NCBI RefSeq assembly: GCF_001682865.1
Contig: NZ_MAQX01000035.1
Location: forward strand, 124,001 to 188,000
Length of the DNA stretch: 64,000 nt
Direction of reading: 5' to 3'
Source of the DNA: Bacillus sp. FJAT-26390
GTDB lineage: Bacteria > Bacillota > Bacilli > Paenibacillales > Paenibacillaceae
In this document: piece by piece, positions 54,699 to 63,531 of the stretch
Position numbering within the stretch: the first letter of the stretch is position 1
How the letters are laid out: each line of letters starts with the position of its first letter
Notes under the pieces: model-generated
What the model saw: the letters and a program-made list of their open reading frames with translations, nothing else
Databases searched by the model: none
Told to the model about the DNA's origin: nothing
Translations under genes and position numbers: made by a program

Positions 54699-55676
54699 AT
54701 GAGTAACGACCAAAATTTTTGGCTTGATTTACCAAAGCCGTTTTTTATATTAGCGCCAATGGAAGATGTCACAGATGTTGTATTTCGTCACGTCGTTAGC
54801 ACAGCTGCAAAACCCGACGTATTTTTCACGGAATTCACAAGTACAGATAGTTATTGTAACCCTGCAGGAAGAGACAGTACTCGCGGTCGGTTAACGTTCA
54901 CAGAAGATGAGCAACCGATCGTCGCTCATATTTGGGGCAATAAACCTGCATTTTTTGAACAGATGAGTATAGATATGAAAAAACTAGGCTTTCGTGGTAT
55001 CGATTTAAACATGGGATGCCCGGTCCAAAACGTCGCATCCAATGGTAAGGGTTCTGGATTAATACAACATCCTGAAGTTGCAGCCGAAATTATTCAAGCA
55101 GCAAAAGCAGGCGGATTGCCGGTTAGTGTTAAAACAAGATTGGGTTACTTTGAAATTGACGAGTGGCGCGATTGGTTAGGGCATATATTGAAACAAGATA
55201 TTGCGAATCTTTCCATTCACCTTCGTACAAAGAAAGAGATGAGTAAAGTAGAGGCGCACTGGGAGCTAATTCCTGAAATAAAAAAATTACGCGATGAAAT
55301 TGCACCAAATACGCTGTTAACCATTAATGGAGATATTCCTGACCGCGCAACAGGTTTAAAATTAGTGGAACAATACGGCGTTGATGGTGTCATGATTGGC
55401 CGCGGCATTTTCACCAATCCATTTGCTTTTGAAAAAGAACCTAAAGAACATAGCGCGAAGGATTTTCTCCATTTGCTACTTTTACAGTTGGATCTTCACG
55501 ATAAATATTCAAAAGAAAACGAACCACGTCCATTTAAACCGCTTCTGCGCTTTTTCAAAATCTATGTTCGTGGATTTAGAGGCGCAGGCGAACTAAGAAA
55601 CCAATTAATGGATACCACGTCAACAGATGAAGTACGTCGTTTAGTAAAGCCTATTTTAGATCAAGTATTAGATTGA
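54699..55676 (+). CDS. dus: tRNA-dihydrouridine synthase
   Basis: An FMN enzyme of 325 residues that reduces uridine in tRNA D-loops. The TIM-barrel motifs are FILAPMEDVTD (residues 16-26), LNMGCPVQNV with the catalytic Cys (about residue 107), VKTRLGY, the Arg-rich lid, and VMIGRGIFTNP. The ATG follows CAGGAGGAAGTAAT. It is monocistronic. Codon use is more AT-rich than in neighbours, which suggests an acquired or paralogous copy in this patch; the housekeeping dus gene is probably elsewhere. Confidence 0.92.
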   Translation: MSNDQNFWLDLPKPFFILAPMEDVTDVVFRHVVSTAAKPDVFFTEFTSTDSYCNPAGRDSTRGRLTFTEDEQPIVAHIWGNKPAFFEQMSIDMKKLGFRGIDLNMGCPVQNVASNGKGSGLIQHPEVAAEIIQAAKAGGLPVSVKTRLGYFEIDEWRDWLGHILKQDIANLSIHLRTKKEMSKVEAHWELIPEIKKLRDEIAPNTLLTINGDIPDRATGLKLVEQYGVDGVMIGRGIFTNPFAFEKEPKEHSAKDFLHLLLLQLDLHDKYSKENEPRPFKPLLRFFKIYVRGFRGAGELRNQLMDTTSTDEVRRLVKPILDQVLD

Positions 55677-55768
55677 AGCATTCCCACCTGTGCATGATTC
55701 AAAAGACTTGCTGTTAAAACAAGATAGAGTTTTCGGTATCATGTGTATAACTCTCTTTCAAAATAATG

Positions 55769-55798
55769 GAGAGCACTGAACCTGCTTTCGGTGCTCTC
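55769..55798. other. Hairpin downstream of dus
   Basis: GAGAGCAC (55769-55776) pairs with GTGCTCTC (55791-55798); no T-run follows, so it is a weak terminator candidate for dus. Confidence 0.4.
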
Positions 55799-55879
55799 AA
55801 GACCTACCATAAAACATAAACTGACGTATCCAAAGTTGTAGACTATATAAAGAATGATATGACCCACAGACAAACAAAA

Positions 55880-55905
55880 AAGAGTACTCATGGTGAAGTA
55901 CTCTT
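55880..55905 (-). terminator. Terminator after lipoprotein gene
   Basis: AAGAGTACT pairs perfectly with AGTACTCTT around an 8-base loop; six or more T residues follow on the minus strand. Confidence 0.85.
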
Positions 55906-55934
55906 AGCGCTAATCGGTTACACGATATATATCT

Positions 55935-56465
55935 CTATTCAAACAGTTGAAATTTATATTTCTTTATCCCCTCTGGATATTTGGTCATCAACTCAAACCT
56001 CCTATTCTCGTTTGGTTCAATCCCTAATGAACCAATGGCATATGTCCAATCAGTATCAATCACATTATCATTTGCATCCATATATATAGCCATAACCTTT
56101 ATGTAGGAATACGATGTGTCTCCATTATTCTTTACTGATCCTATTGCACGAATGTAATCTCCATCTCGACTCACTTCTACATCAGTGAGATCAAGCATAG
56201 GAACTGCATCTTTATTTATTGCATCCAGCAATTCAGTAAGGAACTCCATATCCTCTGACTTTATTACAACATCCGAAATAACCTCAAATGCTTCTTCTGT
56301 CTTTCCTTGCTTATGTAATTCATTAGCTTGTGCCATCAATTCATTGTATTCACTGTCAGAGCTTGAATTAACACTATCCGCACCGTTTGAACATCCAGAG
56401 AATATGAAAATAGATGAGGATAAGGCAATAAATATTAATATTGCATTACGCACTTCAATCACCAC
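55935..56465 (-). CDS. Lipoprotein with FxLYD-like domain
   Basis: A 176-residue lipoprotein. The lipobox is IFIFSGCSN (Cys about 25), then a short helical region (about 40-85, LHKQGKTEEAFEVISDVV) resembling a TPR-type hairpin. The C-terminal beta domain of about 75 residues (RDGDYIRAIGSVKNNGDTSY) matches the FxLYD/DUF3426-like fold found in many Bacillus lipoproteins. The start could be the GTG at 56463-56465 or the GTG at 56451-56453; the latter is better spaced from GGGAG. Function unknown. It lies in an AT-rich patch with gene remnants. Confidence 0.8.
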   Translation of the reverse strand: MVIEVRNAILIFIALSSSIFIFSGCSNGADSVNSSSDSEYNELMAQANELHKQGKTEEAFEVISDVVIKSEDMEFLTELLDAINKDAVPMLDLTDVEVSRDGDYIRAIGSVKNNGDTSYSYIKVMAIYMDANDNVIDTDWTYAIGSLGIEPNENRRFELMTKYPEGIKKYKFQLFE

Positions 56466-56476
56466 TCCCGTTTATC

Positions 56477-56799
56477 CTATGAAGTCCCTGCTTCCCATTT
56501 ATGCCCACAACTCATACAGCCAACCATTAGCTTCTTACTTCCAATAAGTCCTCCTAGCAAAGCACCACCAACAGCAGACTTACCAAGTCTAAAGCCTTTG
56601 TCCTGGGGACAACTGAGTGGATTTGCATTTTGGACAACGCAATATCTCGTTTGAATTATCCGTATCTTGAAAAAACAGTTTGTTTGCTGGCTTCTAATGA
56701 GGTTTGAAGACTCTCAACAGGAGCACATAATAACTGCATTGGACTTATAGCCAATGTCATTCGATTGACAGCTAATATAATAATTTTTTCCTGATTCAT
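56477..56799 (-). pseudogene. Frameshifted zinc-ribbon protein gene
   Basis: Three short pieces line up. The first is a 47-codon frame from the ATG at 56797-56799 to 56656. A second frame encodes RCPKCKSTQLSPG (CPKC at about 56625-56636). In another phase, KGFRLGKSAVGGALLGGLIG then CMSCGHKWEAG ends at the stop 56477-56479. Together they give the CxxC...glycine-rich helix...CxxCGHKW layout of a common small Firmicute zinc-ribbon protein. The switch of phase at about 56600 breaks the gene between the two Cys pairs; a further shift joins the first piece. No intact version is present. Confidence 0.55.
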
Positions 56800-56867
56800 G
56801 TAATAACTTCATATCAAACATACGATTCCACATTTCAACCAAACTAGAATAATTACCTATAAATATA

Positions 56868-57029
56868 CTAACATATTCCAAATGAATAGGAGTATAAAAA
56901 GTTGGCTAGAAGATGTAGAAAAGAATCTACATTTGTTGTATTGGCAATGCAACTTGCAAATGTCTTCTCTGTCGTGTTCTTGCACTGTCTGTCATCAAGA
57001 AAATCCTGAAAAGCAAATTTTAACAACAT
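56868..57029 (-). pseudogene. Truncated tyrosine-recombinase (integrase) N-terminus
   Basis: A 53-codon frame starts at the ATG at 57027-57029 behind a perfect CAGGAGGTAG site. The opening MLLKFAFQDFLDDRQCKNTT resembles the SAM-like N-terminal domain of phage/ICE-type integrases (FLDDREYKNLSxKT pattern), but the similarity decays after about 25 residues and the frame ends at 56868. No catalytic domain follows. It is a probable mobile-element remnant; the identification rests on one short motif. Confidence 0.45.
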
Positions 57030-57034
57030 AAAAA

Positions 57035-57065
57035 AGACTACCTCCTGTTTTTTAGGAAGTAGTCT
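57035..57065. terminator. Hairpin at the groEL-distal junction
   Basis: AGACTAC-C-TCCT pairs with AGGA-A-GTAGTCT; T-rich on the minus strand. It partly overlaps the ribosome site of the integrase remnant and may end the groESL transcript. Confidence 0.6.
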
Positions 57066-57158
57066 ACACTTTAGAAAATAGTTTTTAACGTGACCAGTTC
57101 TCACGATGGACGAAAATAGTCTAAACTATTTCACAATGTATAAGGGTTTAACCCCTTA

Positions 57159-58793
57159 TTACATCATGCCGCCCATTCCACCCATACCGCCCATATCAGG
57201 CATGCCAGCGCCAGCACCCTTAGGTTCTGGTTTGTCAGCAACTACGGCTTCAGTAGTCAAGAACATAGCCGCAACGGAAGCTGCGTTTTGTAGAGCTGAA
57301 CGAGTAACTTTAGCAGGGTCAACGATACCAGCTTCGAACATGTTTACCCATGCGCCAGTAGCTGCGTTGTAGCCTACGCCGATTTTTTCGTTTTTCAGAC
57401 GCTCAACGATAACGGAGCCTTCTTGGCCTGCGTTAGCTGCGATTGTGCGAAGCGGCTCTTCAAGGGAACGAAGAACGATGTTTACGCCTGTTTGCTCGTC
57501 GCCTTCTGCTTTAACAGCAGCAACGGCATTATATACGTTAATGAGGGCTGTACCGCCGCCCGATACGATACCTTCTTCAACCGCTGCGCGAGTGGAGTTG
57601 AGGGCATCTTCGATGCGGAGCTTGCGCTCTTTCAATTCTGTTTCTGTAGCTGCGCCGACTTTGATTACTGCAACGCCGCCGGACAATTTTGCAAGACGCT
57701 CTTGAAGCTTCTCGCGATCGAAGTCGGAAGTTGTTTCTTCCAGTTGAGCGCGGATTTGGTTCACGCGAGCAACGATGTCAGCGGAGTTGCCGCTGCCGTC
57801 AACGATAATTGTTGTTTCTTTTGTGATGCGGATTTGACGAGCGGAACCTAGCGATTCAACGCCAGTCGATTTCAGCTCAAGGCCGAGTTCTTCTGTAATT
57901 ACTTGGCCGCCTGTAAGAGCAGCGATATCTTGAAGCATTGCTTTGCGACGGTCGCCGAAGCCAGGAGCTTTAACTGCAACGCAAGTGAATGTTCCACGAA
58001 GTTTGTTCACTACTAGAGTAGCTTGAGCTTCGCCTTCAACATCTTCAGCAATGATTAGCAATTGCTTGCCGGATTGTACGACTTTCTCAAGAACCGGAAG
58101 GATCTCTTGAATGCTCGTAATTTTTTTGTCAGTGATCAGGATGTAAGGGTTGTCGAGAACCGCTTCCATCTTGTCTGTGTCCGTGATCATGTAAGGGGAC
58201 ACGTAACCGCGGTCGAATTGCATACCTTCAACCACTTCAAGCTCTGTAACAAAGCCTTTCGACTCTTCTACAGTGATAACGCCGTCGTTGCCCACTTTTT
58301 CCATTGCTTCTGCAATCAGTTGGCCAACTTCATCGTCAGCAGACGAGATCGAAGCGACTTGAGCGATCGATTGTTTGCCTTCGATTGGTTTCGAGATTAC
58401 TTTCAGCTCTTCAACAGCAGCTCTAACCGCTTTCTCGATACCTTTGCGGATAACCATAGGGTTAGCGCCTGCAGTAACGTTTTTCAAGCCTTCGCGAATC
58501 ATCGCTTGAGCAAGAACAGTTGCGGTAGTTGTACCGTCACCTGCTACGTCATTTGTTTTTGTAGCTACTTCTTTAACGAGTTGAGCGCCCATGTTTTCAA
58601 AAGCGTCCTCTAGCTCGATTTCTTTAGCGATGGATACGCCGTCATTCGTGATGAGCGGGCTTCCGAATTTTTTCTCAAGTACAACGTTGCGGCCTTTTGG
58701 ACCAAGCGTTACTTTAACTGCATTTGCAAGAGCGTCAACTCCGCGCAGCATTGCGCGACGAGCATCTTCACTAAATTTAATTTCCTTAGCCAT
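57159..58793 (-). CDS. groEL: Chaperonin GroEL
   Basis: This is the 60-kDa chaperonin subunit (544 residues), which forms a double heptameric ring that folds cytosolic proteins with ATP. Signature features are the start MAKEIKFSEDARRAML, the nucleotide motif GDGTTTATVLAQ and the Gly/Met C-terminal tail PDMGGMGGMGGMM. The ATG at 58791-58793 follows TTTTGGGAGG; a longer reading adds six residues. It is encoded 73 bases after groES in the classical operon under CIRCE control. Confidence 0.98.
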   Translation of the reverse strand: MAKEIKFSEDARRAMLRGVDALANAVKVTLGPKGRNVVLEKKFGSPLITNDGVSIAKEIELEDAFENMGAQLVKEVATKTNDVAGDGTTTATVLAQAMIREGLKNVTAGANPMVIRKGIEKAVRAAVEELKVISKPIEGKQSIAQVASISSADDEVGQLIAEAMEKVGNDGVITVEESKGFVTELEVVEGMQFDRGYVSPYMITDTDKMEAVLDNPYILITDKKITSIQEILPVLEKVVQSGKQLLIIAEDVEGEAQATLVVNKLRGTFTCVAVKAPGFGDRRKAMLQDIAALTGGQVITEELGLELKSTGVESLGSARQIRITKETTIIVDGSGNSADIVARVNQIRAQLEETTSDFDREKLQERLAKLSGGVAVIKVGAATETELKERKLRIEDALNSTRAAVEEGIVSGGGTALINVYNAVAAVKAEGDEQTGVNIVLRSLEEPLRTIAANAGQEGSVIVERLKNEKIGVGYNAATGAWVNMFEAGIVDPAKVTRSALQNAASVAAMFLTTEAVVADKPEPKGAGAGMPDMGGMGGMGGMM

Positions 58794-58866
58794 TAACGTA
58801 AAACCTCCCAAAATAGTTTAAGTAGAACTGCTATGTCTTGCCTTCTATGTGTCCCTAAGCGGGCTG

Positions 58867-59148
58867 TTATTCAAAAATCGCGTGAATTTCGCTTTCTTTC
58901 ATAATCAAATACTCTTTACCTTCGTATTTGATTTCAGTACCGGCATATTTGGAGAAAAGAACACGGTCGCCTTCTTTAACTTCCAAAGCAACACGAACGC
59001 CATCTTTCAGCGTACCGCTGCCAACTGCTACCACTTTACCTTCTTGCGGCTTTTCTTTCGCCGAATCCGGCAATACGATACCGCTAGCTGTTGTTTCTTC
59101 TTTCGCGATTGCTTCGATCAATACGCGTTCACCCAAAGGTTTGATCAT
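58867..59148 (-). CDS. groES: Co-chaperonin GroES
   Basis: This is the lid of the GroEL chamber (93 residues), with MIKPLGERVLIEAI at the start, the mobile loop region ETTASGIVLPDSAKEKPQEG (about residues 17-36) and the conserved EGDRVLFSKYAGTEIKYEG. It is the first gene of groESL; the upstream region holds a CIRCE operator and a sigma-A-type promoter. Confidence 0.98.
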   Translation of the reverse strand: MIKPLGERVLIEAIAKEETTASGIVLPDSAKEKPQEGKVVAVGSGTLKDGVRVALEVKEGDRVLFSKYAGTEIKYEGKEYLIMKESEIHAIFE

Positions 59149-59191
59149 TGAAAATAGCCTCCTTCAAAATTTGTCGCTTCTTTTATTCTCG

Positions 59192-59218
59192 TTAGCACTC
59201 GAAACCTTCAAGTGCTAA
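59192..59218. promoter_or_regulatory. CIRCE operator (HrcA site)
   Basis: TTAGCACTC-N9-AAGTGCTAA, the CIRCE palindrome with one departure from GAGTGCTAA in the right arm. It is placed between the promoter and groES, so HrcA represses the operon until heat shock. Confidence 0.95.
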
Positions 59219-59229
59219 CAACTATTTTT

Positions 59230-59258
59230 ATCATACTCATTTTCAAAGTTAATTTCAA
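59230..59258 (-). promoter_or_regulatory. groESL promoter
   Basis: On the minus strand, TTGAAA (59258-59253), a 17-base spacer and TATGAT (59235-59230). It lies just upstream of CIRCE, as in B. subtilis. Confidence 0.8.
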
Positions 59259-59284
59259 GTGCTTGGTTTTAATTTTCCGTTAAT

Positions 59285-60058
59285 TTACACTATACCCAAA
59301 GGAACAACAATCATTCCCGCCTCTTCCTCCTGTTTGATCGTCACTTTGACGCCATAAATATCCTTCATCGTTTGCTCCGTAATGACCATCTTAGGCGCTC
59401 CCGCCATATGTACCTCTCCGTCTTTCATCACAATTATGCTGTCGCTGTAGCGAACCGCTTGATTCACATCATGCAGCACCATCACAATGGTCAAGCCATA
59501 TTCAACGTTTAAGCTTTTGATCAAATCAAGCACTTCTATTTGATAATACATATCGAGGTAGGTCGTAGGCTCATCCAAAAATAAATAAGGCGTCTTCTGC
59601 GCCAGCGCCATTGCAATCCATACGCGCTGCCGCTCGCCGCCAGACAGCTGATCCAGCATCAAATGCCGCTTCTCAACGAGCTTCGTGCAATTTAACGCCC
59701 ATTCAATAGCGAGTTCATCCTCCTTGCCGCTTTGCGTCCACATGCTGCGGTGGGGGAGCCGTCCGTAGCTCGTCAGCTTCTCGACCGTCATATCAGACGG
59801 CGCTTCATTCTGCTGATGCACGACCGCTATTCTGCGAGCCAGCTCCTTCGGCTTAAAATCGGTTATGTTTTTCCCATCCAATATGACATGACCGCTCTTC
59901 GGGGCAAAATTACGCGCCATCACGCCCAGCAGCGTCGATTTGCCGCTCCCGTTAGGGCCGATAACCGTCGTAATCCGACCAAGCTCAACGTCCGCGGATA
60001 TATTTTTCAAAATATCGGGCTGTCTATCATAAGCATATGTAATTTGATTAAGCTCCAT
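59285..60058 (-). CDS. ABC transporter ATPase of heme uptake system
   Basis: An ATPase of 257 residues in the FecE/FepC class. Walker A is GPNGSGKS (about residues 35-42), the signature LSGGERQR, and Walker B YLFLDEPTTYLD, followed by the switch His in MVLHDVNQ. The ATG at 60056-60058 follows AAGGGGTGA inside the end of the permease gene; a start at 60070 is less likely. It energises the IsdE/IsdF-like heme import complex of the same operon. Confidence 0.93.
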   Translation of the reverse strand: MELNQITYAYDRQPDILKNISADVELGRITTVIGPNGSGKSTLLGVMARNFAPKSGHVILDGKNITDFKPKELARRIAVVHQQNEAPSDMTVEKLTSYGRLPHRSMWTQSGKEDELAIEWALNCTKLVEKRHLMLDQLSGGERQRVWIAMALAQKTPYLFLDEPTTYLDMYYQIEVLDLIKSLNVEYGLTIVMVLHDVNQAVRYSDSIIVMKDGEVHMAGAPKMVITEQTMKDIYGVKVTIKQEEEAGMIVVPLGIV

Positions 60059-61037
60059 GAATGCGGTCACCCCTTCTCAGCATGAATACTAAAAATGGCC
60101 CGCCGATAATCGTCATTATAATAGAAGCCGGAATTTCGGTCGGTGCCAGAATCGTTCTGCCGAGCGTATCCGCGCTTAATATGAGCAAAGCTCCGGCTAA
60201 CGCCGAAAAGGGGATAAGCAGCCGATGATCCGAGCCGATCAACAATCTCGCAATATGAGGAACAAGCAGGCCGACAAAAGCGATCAAGCCGCCAACGGCT
60301 GTCGCAACCGAAGCAAGCAGCACCGCGATAATAGAGATAATTAGACGCGCTCTCGTCACGCTAAGACCTAAGTTTCCTGCCGTTTTATCCTGCAAAGCCA
60401 GCATATTGCACCACGAGCATACGAAGAGCGACAAAATAAGCCCGATCACGCCATAAATGCCCAATATCTCGACATCGCTCCATGTTTTCATCGTAAAAAT
60501 AGAGCTGATCGCCTGATTGACCGAGGTCACCGCATAGCTCCCGCGATAATTAAACGATTGTCCGAGTCCGGTGAAGGTTGCATTAATCGCGACGCCTACC
60601 AAAATAATGCGCATCGGGCTCAGCCCTGTTTTCCAAGAGAATGAATACACCAAGAAGCACGCAAACGCGCCTCCTAAAAATGAAAACAGCGGCATCCAAA
60701 AAAACATCGCCGGAAAAATCGTCACCATGAGCAGCGAAATAAAGCCGGCTCCCGAAGAAATGCCGATCACGCCCGCGTCGGCAAGCGGATTACGCATAAC
60801 GGCCTGAAGCAGCACGCCCGAGACGGCAAGCGCCGCTCCTGTCAGCAAAGCGACGATAATGCGCGGCAGCCGCAAATCTTTGACAACCTCTACTTCCTCA
60901 TTCGTTCCGCTGAACAAGCCCTGCGTAAGCTCTACCAAGCCAACCTTTATACTGCCCGTTGTCGCAGAAATCATGATAACGCCAAGCAGCAAAATTATTA
61001 CGCCCACAAAGCTGACAATTTTTTTGTTCATCTTCAT
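60048..61037 (-). CDS. isdF: FecCD-family permease, IsdF-like
   Basis: A permease of 329 residues with about ten helices, typical of BtuC/FecCD transporters (VSGVLLQAVMRNPLADAGVI region at about residues 80-100 and the GLLVPHIARLLIGSDHR loop near 245). It forms the membrane channel for heme or siderophore import. Its start overlaps the stop of the lipoprotein gene by four bases and its end overlaps the ATPase start. The isdF name is based on the IsdE-like partner, not on the permease itself. Confidence 0.9.
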   Translation of the reverse strand: MKMNKKIVSFVGVIILLLGVIMISATTGSIKVGLVELTQGLFSGTNEEVEVVKDLRLPRIIVALLTGAALAVSGVLLQAVMRNPLADAGVIGISSGAGFISLLMVTIFPAMFFWMPLFSFLGGAFACFLVYSFSWKTGLSPMRIILVGVAINATFTGLGQSFNYRGSYAVTSVNQAISSIFTMKTWSDVEILGIYGVIGLILSLFVCSWCNMLALQDKTAGNLGLSVTRARLIISIIAVLLASVATAVGGLIAFVGLLVPHIARLLIGSDHRLLIPFSALAGALLILSADTLGRTILAPTEIPASIIMTIIGGPFLVFMLRRGDRIHGA

Positions 61038-61966
61038 GGATAAAGCATCTCCATCAAAGCGTCCATCGCTTCATTGGCCGCTAAGCTCGCAGTCGTTCCG
61101 AACAGCGCCTCTTCCAGGTCATACACCCGATCATTTTGCACCGCGTTAAAATGATTCCAAATATCGTTTATCTTAAACTCCTTGTCGAACATCTTAATAA
61201 CCTCCTCCGGCATTCCGTGCGCGGCCCGCAAAATCACATCCGGATTAGCCTGCTGCAAATACTCGGTGTTGGAAGCCAAATATTCGACGGTCTCGCCCTG
61301 CACGATATTGACTCCCCCAGCCAGCTTCACAAGATCTCCGATATACGAATTTTCCGTCGCAACGAGGTAACTTCCCGGCACGCCTAGCAAAATAAGTACG
61401 GTTGGCTTTTGCTTGCCTTCCATTTTGTTTGCCATCTCCGCTATTTTCTCGTCATAGCCAGCTGCAATTTCGTTTGCCTTCGCCTCTTTTCCATAAGTCT
61501 TGCCTAGCTCAATGATCGCCGCTTGCATATTGGCAAGGCTCGTCAGGTCAAGGAAGTTTGCCTTTACGCCTACAATTTCAAATACTGGCTCCAGATCGTA
61601 CTTCAGCGTCGTTACCGATAGCACTTCAGTAGGTTTTAATGATTTCACAAGCTCCATGTCCGGGCTCATCGGATTGCCCACCTTGGTCGCCGTTTTGTAC
61701 CGTTCAGGCAATGACTTCACGCTTGTAGGAATGCCGACCAGATCAACGCCCAGCGCATCCATGATCTGCGTAACCGCCACGGTCGTCGCGATCACGCGAT
61801 GCTCATGCCCCTCCCCCTCCTCATCAGTCTTTTTCTCATTGCCTACTGCCGTTTGCCCCTTGGCCTGTTCGTTATTGATCGTTTTCACTTCACTTTTAGT
61901 GCCGCCGCAGCCTGCTAGCGCGACCATTAAAGCGGCAATGATGATCGTCCATAAGAATTGCTTCAT
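61034..61966 (-). CDS. isdE: Heme-binding lipoprotein, IsdE-like
   Basis: A binding lipoprotein of about 310 residues: signal peptide with lipobox VALAGCGG (Cys about 20), short charged linker, then a two-lobe helical-backbone fold. The segments VGIPTSVKSLPERYK, KVGNPMSPDMELVKSLKPTE and LSVTTLKYDLEPVFE closely match S. aureus IsdE as I recall it. The heme-ligand Met (NPMSPDM) and His (AAHGMPEEV) are both present. The ATG at 61964-61966 follows AGGAGAAGGGAAGAG. It takes heme from the NEAT protein encoded upstream and passes it to IsdF. Confidence 0.92.
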   Translation of the reverse strand: MKQFLWTIIIAALMVALAGCGGTKSEVKTINNEQAKGQTAVGNEKKTDEEGEGHEHRVIATTVAVTQIMDALGVDLVGIPTSVKSLPERYKTATKVGNPMSPDMELVKSLKPTEVLSVTTLKYDLEPVFEIVGVKANFLDLTSLANMQAAIIELGKTYGKEAKANEIAAGYDEKIAEMANKMEGKQKPTVLILLGVPGSYLVATENSYIGDLVKLAGGVNIVQGETVEYLASNTEYLQQANPDVILRAAHGMPEEVIKMFDKEFKINDIWNHFNAVQNDRVYDLEEALFGTTASLAANEAMDALMEMLYP

Positions 61967-62050
61967 CTCTTCCCTTCTCCTCCCTAAAAACACCGCAGAG
62001 GACACCATCCATATGGCGCCCTCCCGCATGTCATTTTATAATGGCGGCTA

Positions 62051-63079
62051 TTAGACCTTTTTGTTCATCGCTCGCTTACGCAGCATCCAAATCGCGATCG
62101 CGCCGACTACAGCAATAAGAACGGGGATCGTCACGACCCAAAACGTTCTGCTGCCCGATTGCTCCTGCACATCGAGCACCTCAGCTGCGACAACCGCTTG
62201 ATCAATCGAAGCCTTTACGGTCTCTGCTTCAGCATCCAGCGCTGCCGTTTGCCCCGCTTCCTCCGTAGGCGCAGGCTGTTCAGAGGCTGTCTCCGCTGGC
62301 ACCTCGCTTGACGATTCCTCTACCGCTGGCTGTTCGCTTGGCGCAGCTGACGGTTTGGCAGTTTCCTCTTGCGAGGCGGCTATAGCAACCTCCGGCTTCC
62401 CTTGAGCCGGTTTCGTCGTTTCAATTGCCTCAGCTTTGATCTCTGGCGCAACTGTAGCTTGTGCGTTCACCGTATCGGTGGCTGCTGGCTTAACAGGCTT
62501 TGCACCCGTTGCTGGTTTAGCCGTGCTTGCCGGCTGTGCGGGCTTCCCCGTTGCGGCCGGATTTTTCTCCTCCTGCTTGGCAGGCACCGTTTCTTTGGGC
62601 TCGGACTGTGCTGCCTTCACGAGCTTAAAGCTATCCTGATCGAATACAATACGAATCGTGTAATCATGATCGTAGTCAATGTCCGCAACCGTCACATGGA
62701 TTTTCGAAGTAACCGGCTTTGACAAATCATCGGCCTTAAACTCGACTACTCTTTTATCCTCTGTCATATCCCTGCTAATGACCTTCGCATCCGCATGGCC
62801 GCCAGCACTCGGCACCTTAAATTCCGTCACCCATTTGCTGTGATTGATAGTCAACCGAATCGTCGGCTCGCCATTCTCGATCAGAACGGTCGCCGGCTTT
62901 TCCCAATAGTCATTAGCCATCGATACCGAATCATCCTCCGCTTTGAGAACGAGATAAGTAGCGGTATAGGTACCGTCTGTCCGATCGGATTTTGCCTGCA
63001 CGGCAGATGCGGCGAGCAGCAGGCTTATCGCACTAATGACCGCTATGATATAAGTCCGATAACGTCGTTTCATCATCAT
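62051..63079 (-). CDS. NEAT-domain heme-binding surface protein, IsdC-like
   Basis: A 342-residue surface protein. It has a signal peptide (about 1-29, ending VQAKS), one NEAT domain (about 33-155; GTYTATYLVLKAEDDSVSMA at its start and the heme-ligand strand YDHDYTIRIVF near the end), a long Ala/Pro/Glu/Lys-rich low-complexity stalk (about 155-305) and a C-terminal membrane helix (about 312-331) with a basic tail. No LPXTG/NPQTN sorting motif precedes the helix, so it is membrane-tethered. The ATG follows GGAGGTTTAAA. It is the first gene of the Fur-controlled heme operon. The stalk length would reach across the thick wall. Confidence 0.93.
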   Translation of the reverse strand: MMMKRRYRTYIIAVISAISLLLAASAVQAKSDRTDGTYTATYLVLKAEDDSVSMANDYWEKPATVLIENGEPTIRLTINHSKWVTEFKVPSAGGHADAKVISRDMTEDKRVVEFKADDLSKPVTSKIHVTVADIDYDHDYTIRIVFDQDSFKLVKAAQSEPKETVPAKQEEKNPAATGKPAQPASTAKPATGAKPVKPAATDTVNAQATVAPEIKAEAIETTKPAQGKPEVAIAASQEETAKPSAAPSEQPAVEESSSEVPAETASEQPAPTEEAGQTAALDAEAETVKASIDQAVVAAEVLDVQEQSGSRTFWVVTIPVLIAVVGAIAIWMLRKRAMNKKV

Positions 63080-63114
63080 TTTAAACCTCCATTATTTATG
63101 TAAAAATATAGTAT

Positions 63115-63131
63115 ATATAATCATTATAAAT
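63115..63131. promoter_or_regulatory. Second Fur-like box
   Basis: TATAATCATTATAAATA, a near-palindrome that matches the TGATAATNATTATCA core in part. It lies about 40 bases before the NEAT gene. Confidence 0.45.
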
Positions 63132-63182
63132 AGGTTTTTATTTTCTTTTTAAATTATTATCTCATTTATTCCGCATTCATAA

Positions 63183-63205
63183 GTAATGATTATCATTCTC
63201 ATTAT
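63183..63205. promoter_or_regulatory. Fur box
   Basis: On the minus strand ATAATGAGAATGATAATCATTAC contains TGAGAATGATAATCATTA, a very good fit to the GATAATGATAATCATTATC consensus. It lies between the divergent heme and binding-protein genes and may control both. Confidence 0.8.
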
Positions 63206-63531
63206 AAAACAAAAAAATAAATTCCGTTTATTTGCGCTTCATTTCTAAAACCCTCGTAAAACCTGCGATGAAAGCCAGTTCCATCCCCTCATGTCTCACG
63301 CTCTACCGCTCGGCAGCCTATCCCATTCACGGGCTCCATCCCCTATAAAGTGACTCCTCTCCCTAAATTAAGCTTAAAATCTTAAACCACAGACGATGTT
63401 ACTCCACTTTCAAAGCAATCGTCAACCGTTATTAAATTTTTAAATAATCGATATTTCGCTTATATAAATGTGTTAATCTCAATACAATAAAAGTAAAAAT
63501 TTTCTTTTTAGAAATTTGGCTGGAGGGTCCT

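Larger units (their letters stand above)
63080..63531. other. Divergent iron-regulated promoter region
   Basis: About 450 bases without a gene between the divergent NEAT and binding-protein genes. It holds two Fur-like boxes and is AT-rich; a TACAAT at 63483-63488 with TTATAT 17 bases upstream is a possible promoter for the plus-strand gene. Confidence 0.5.

Noticed and set aside
55859..56089. Small plus-strand open frame
   Set aside because: Overlaps the 3' end of the lipoprotein gene and runs through its terminator hairpin.
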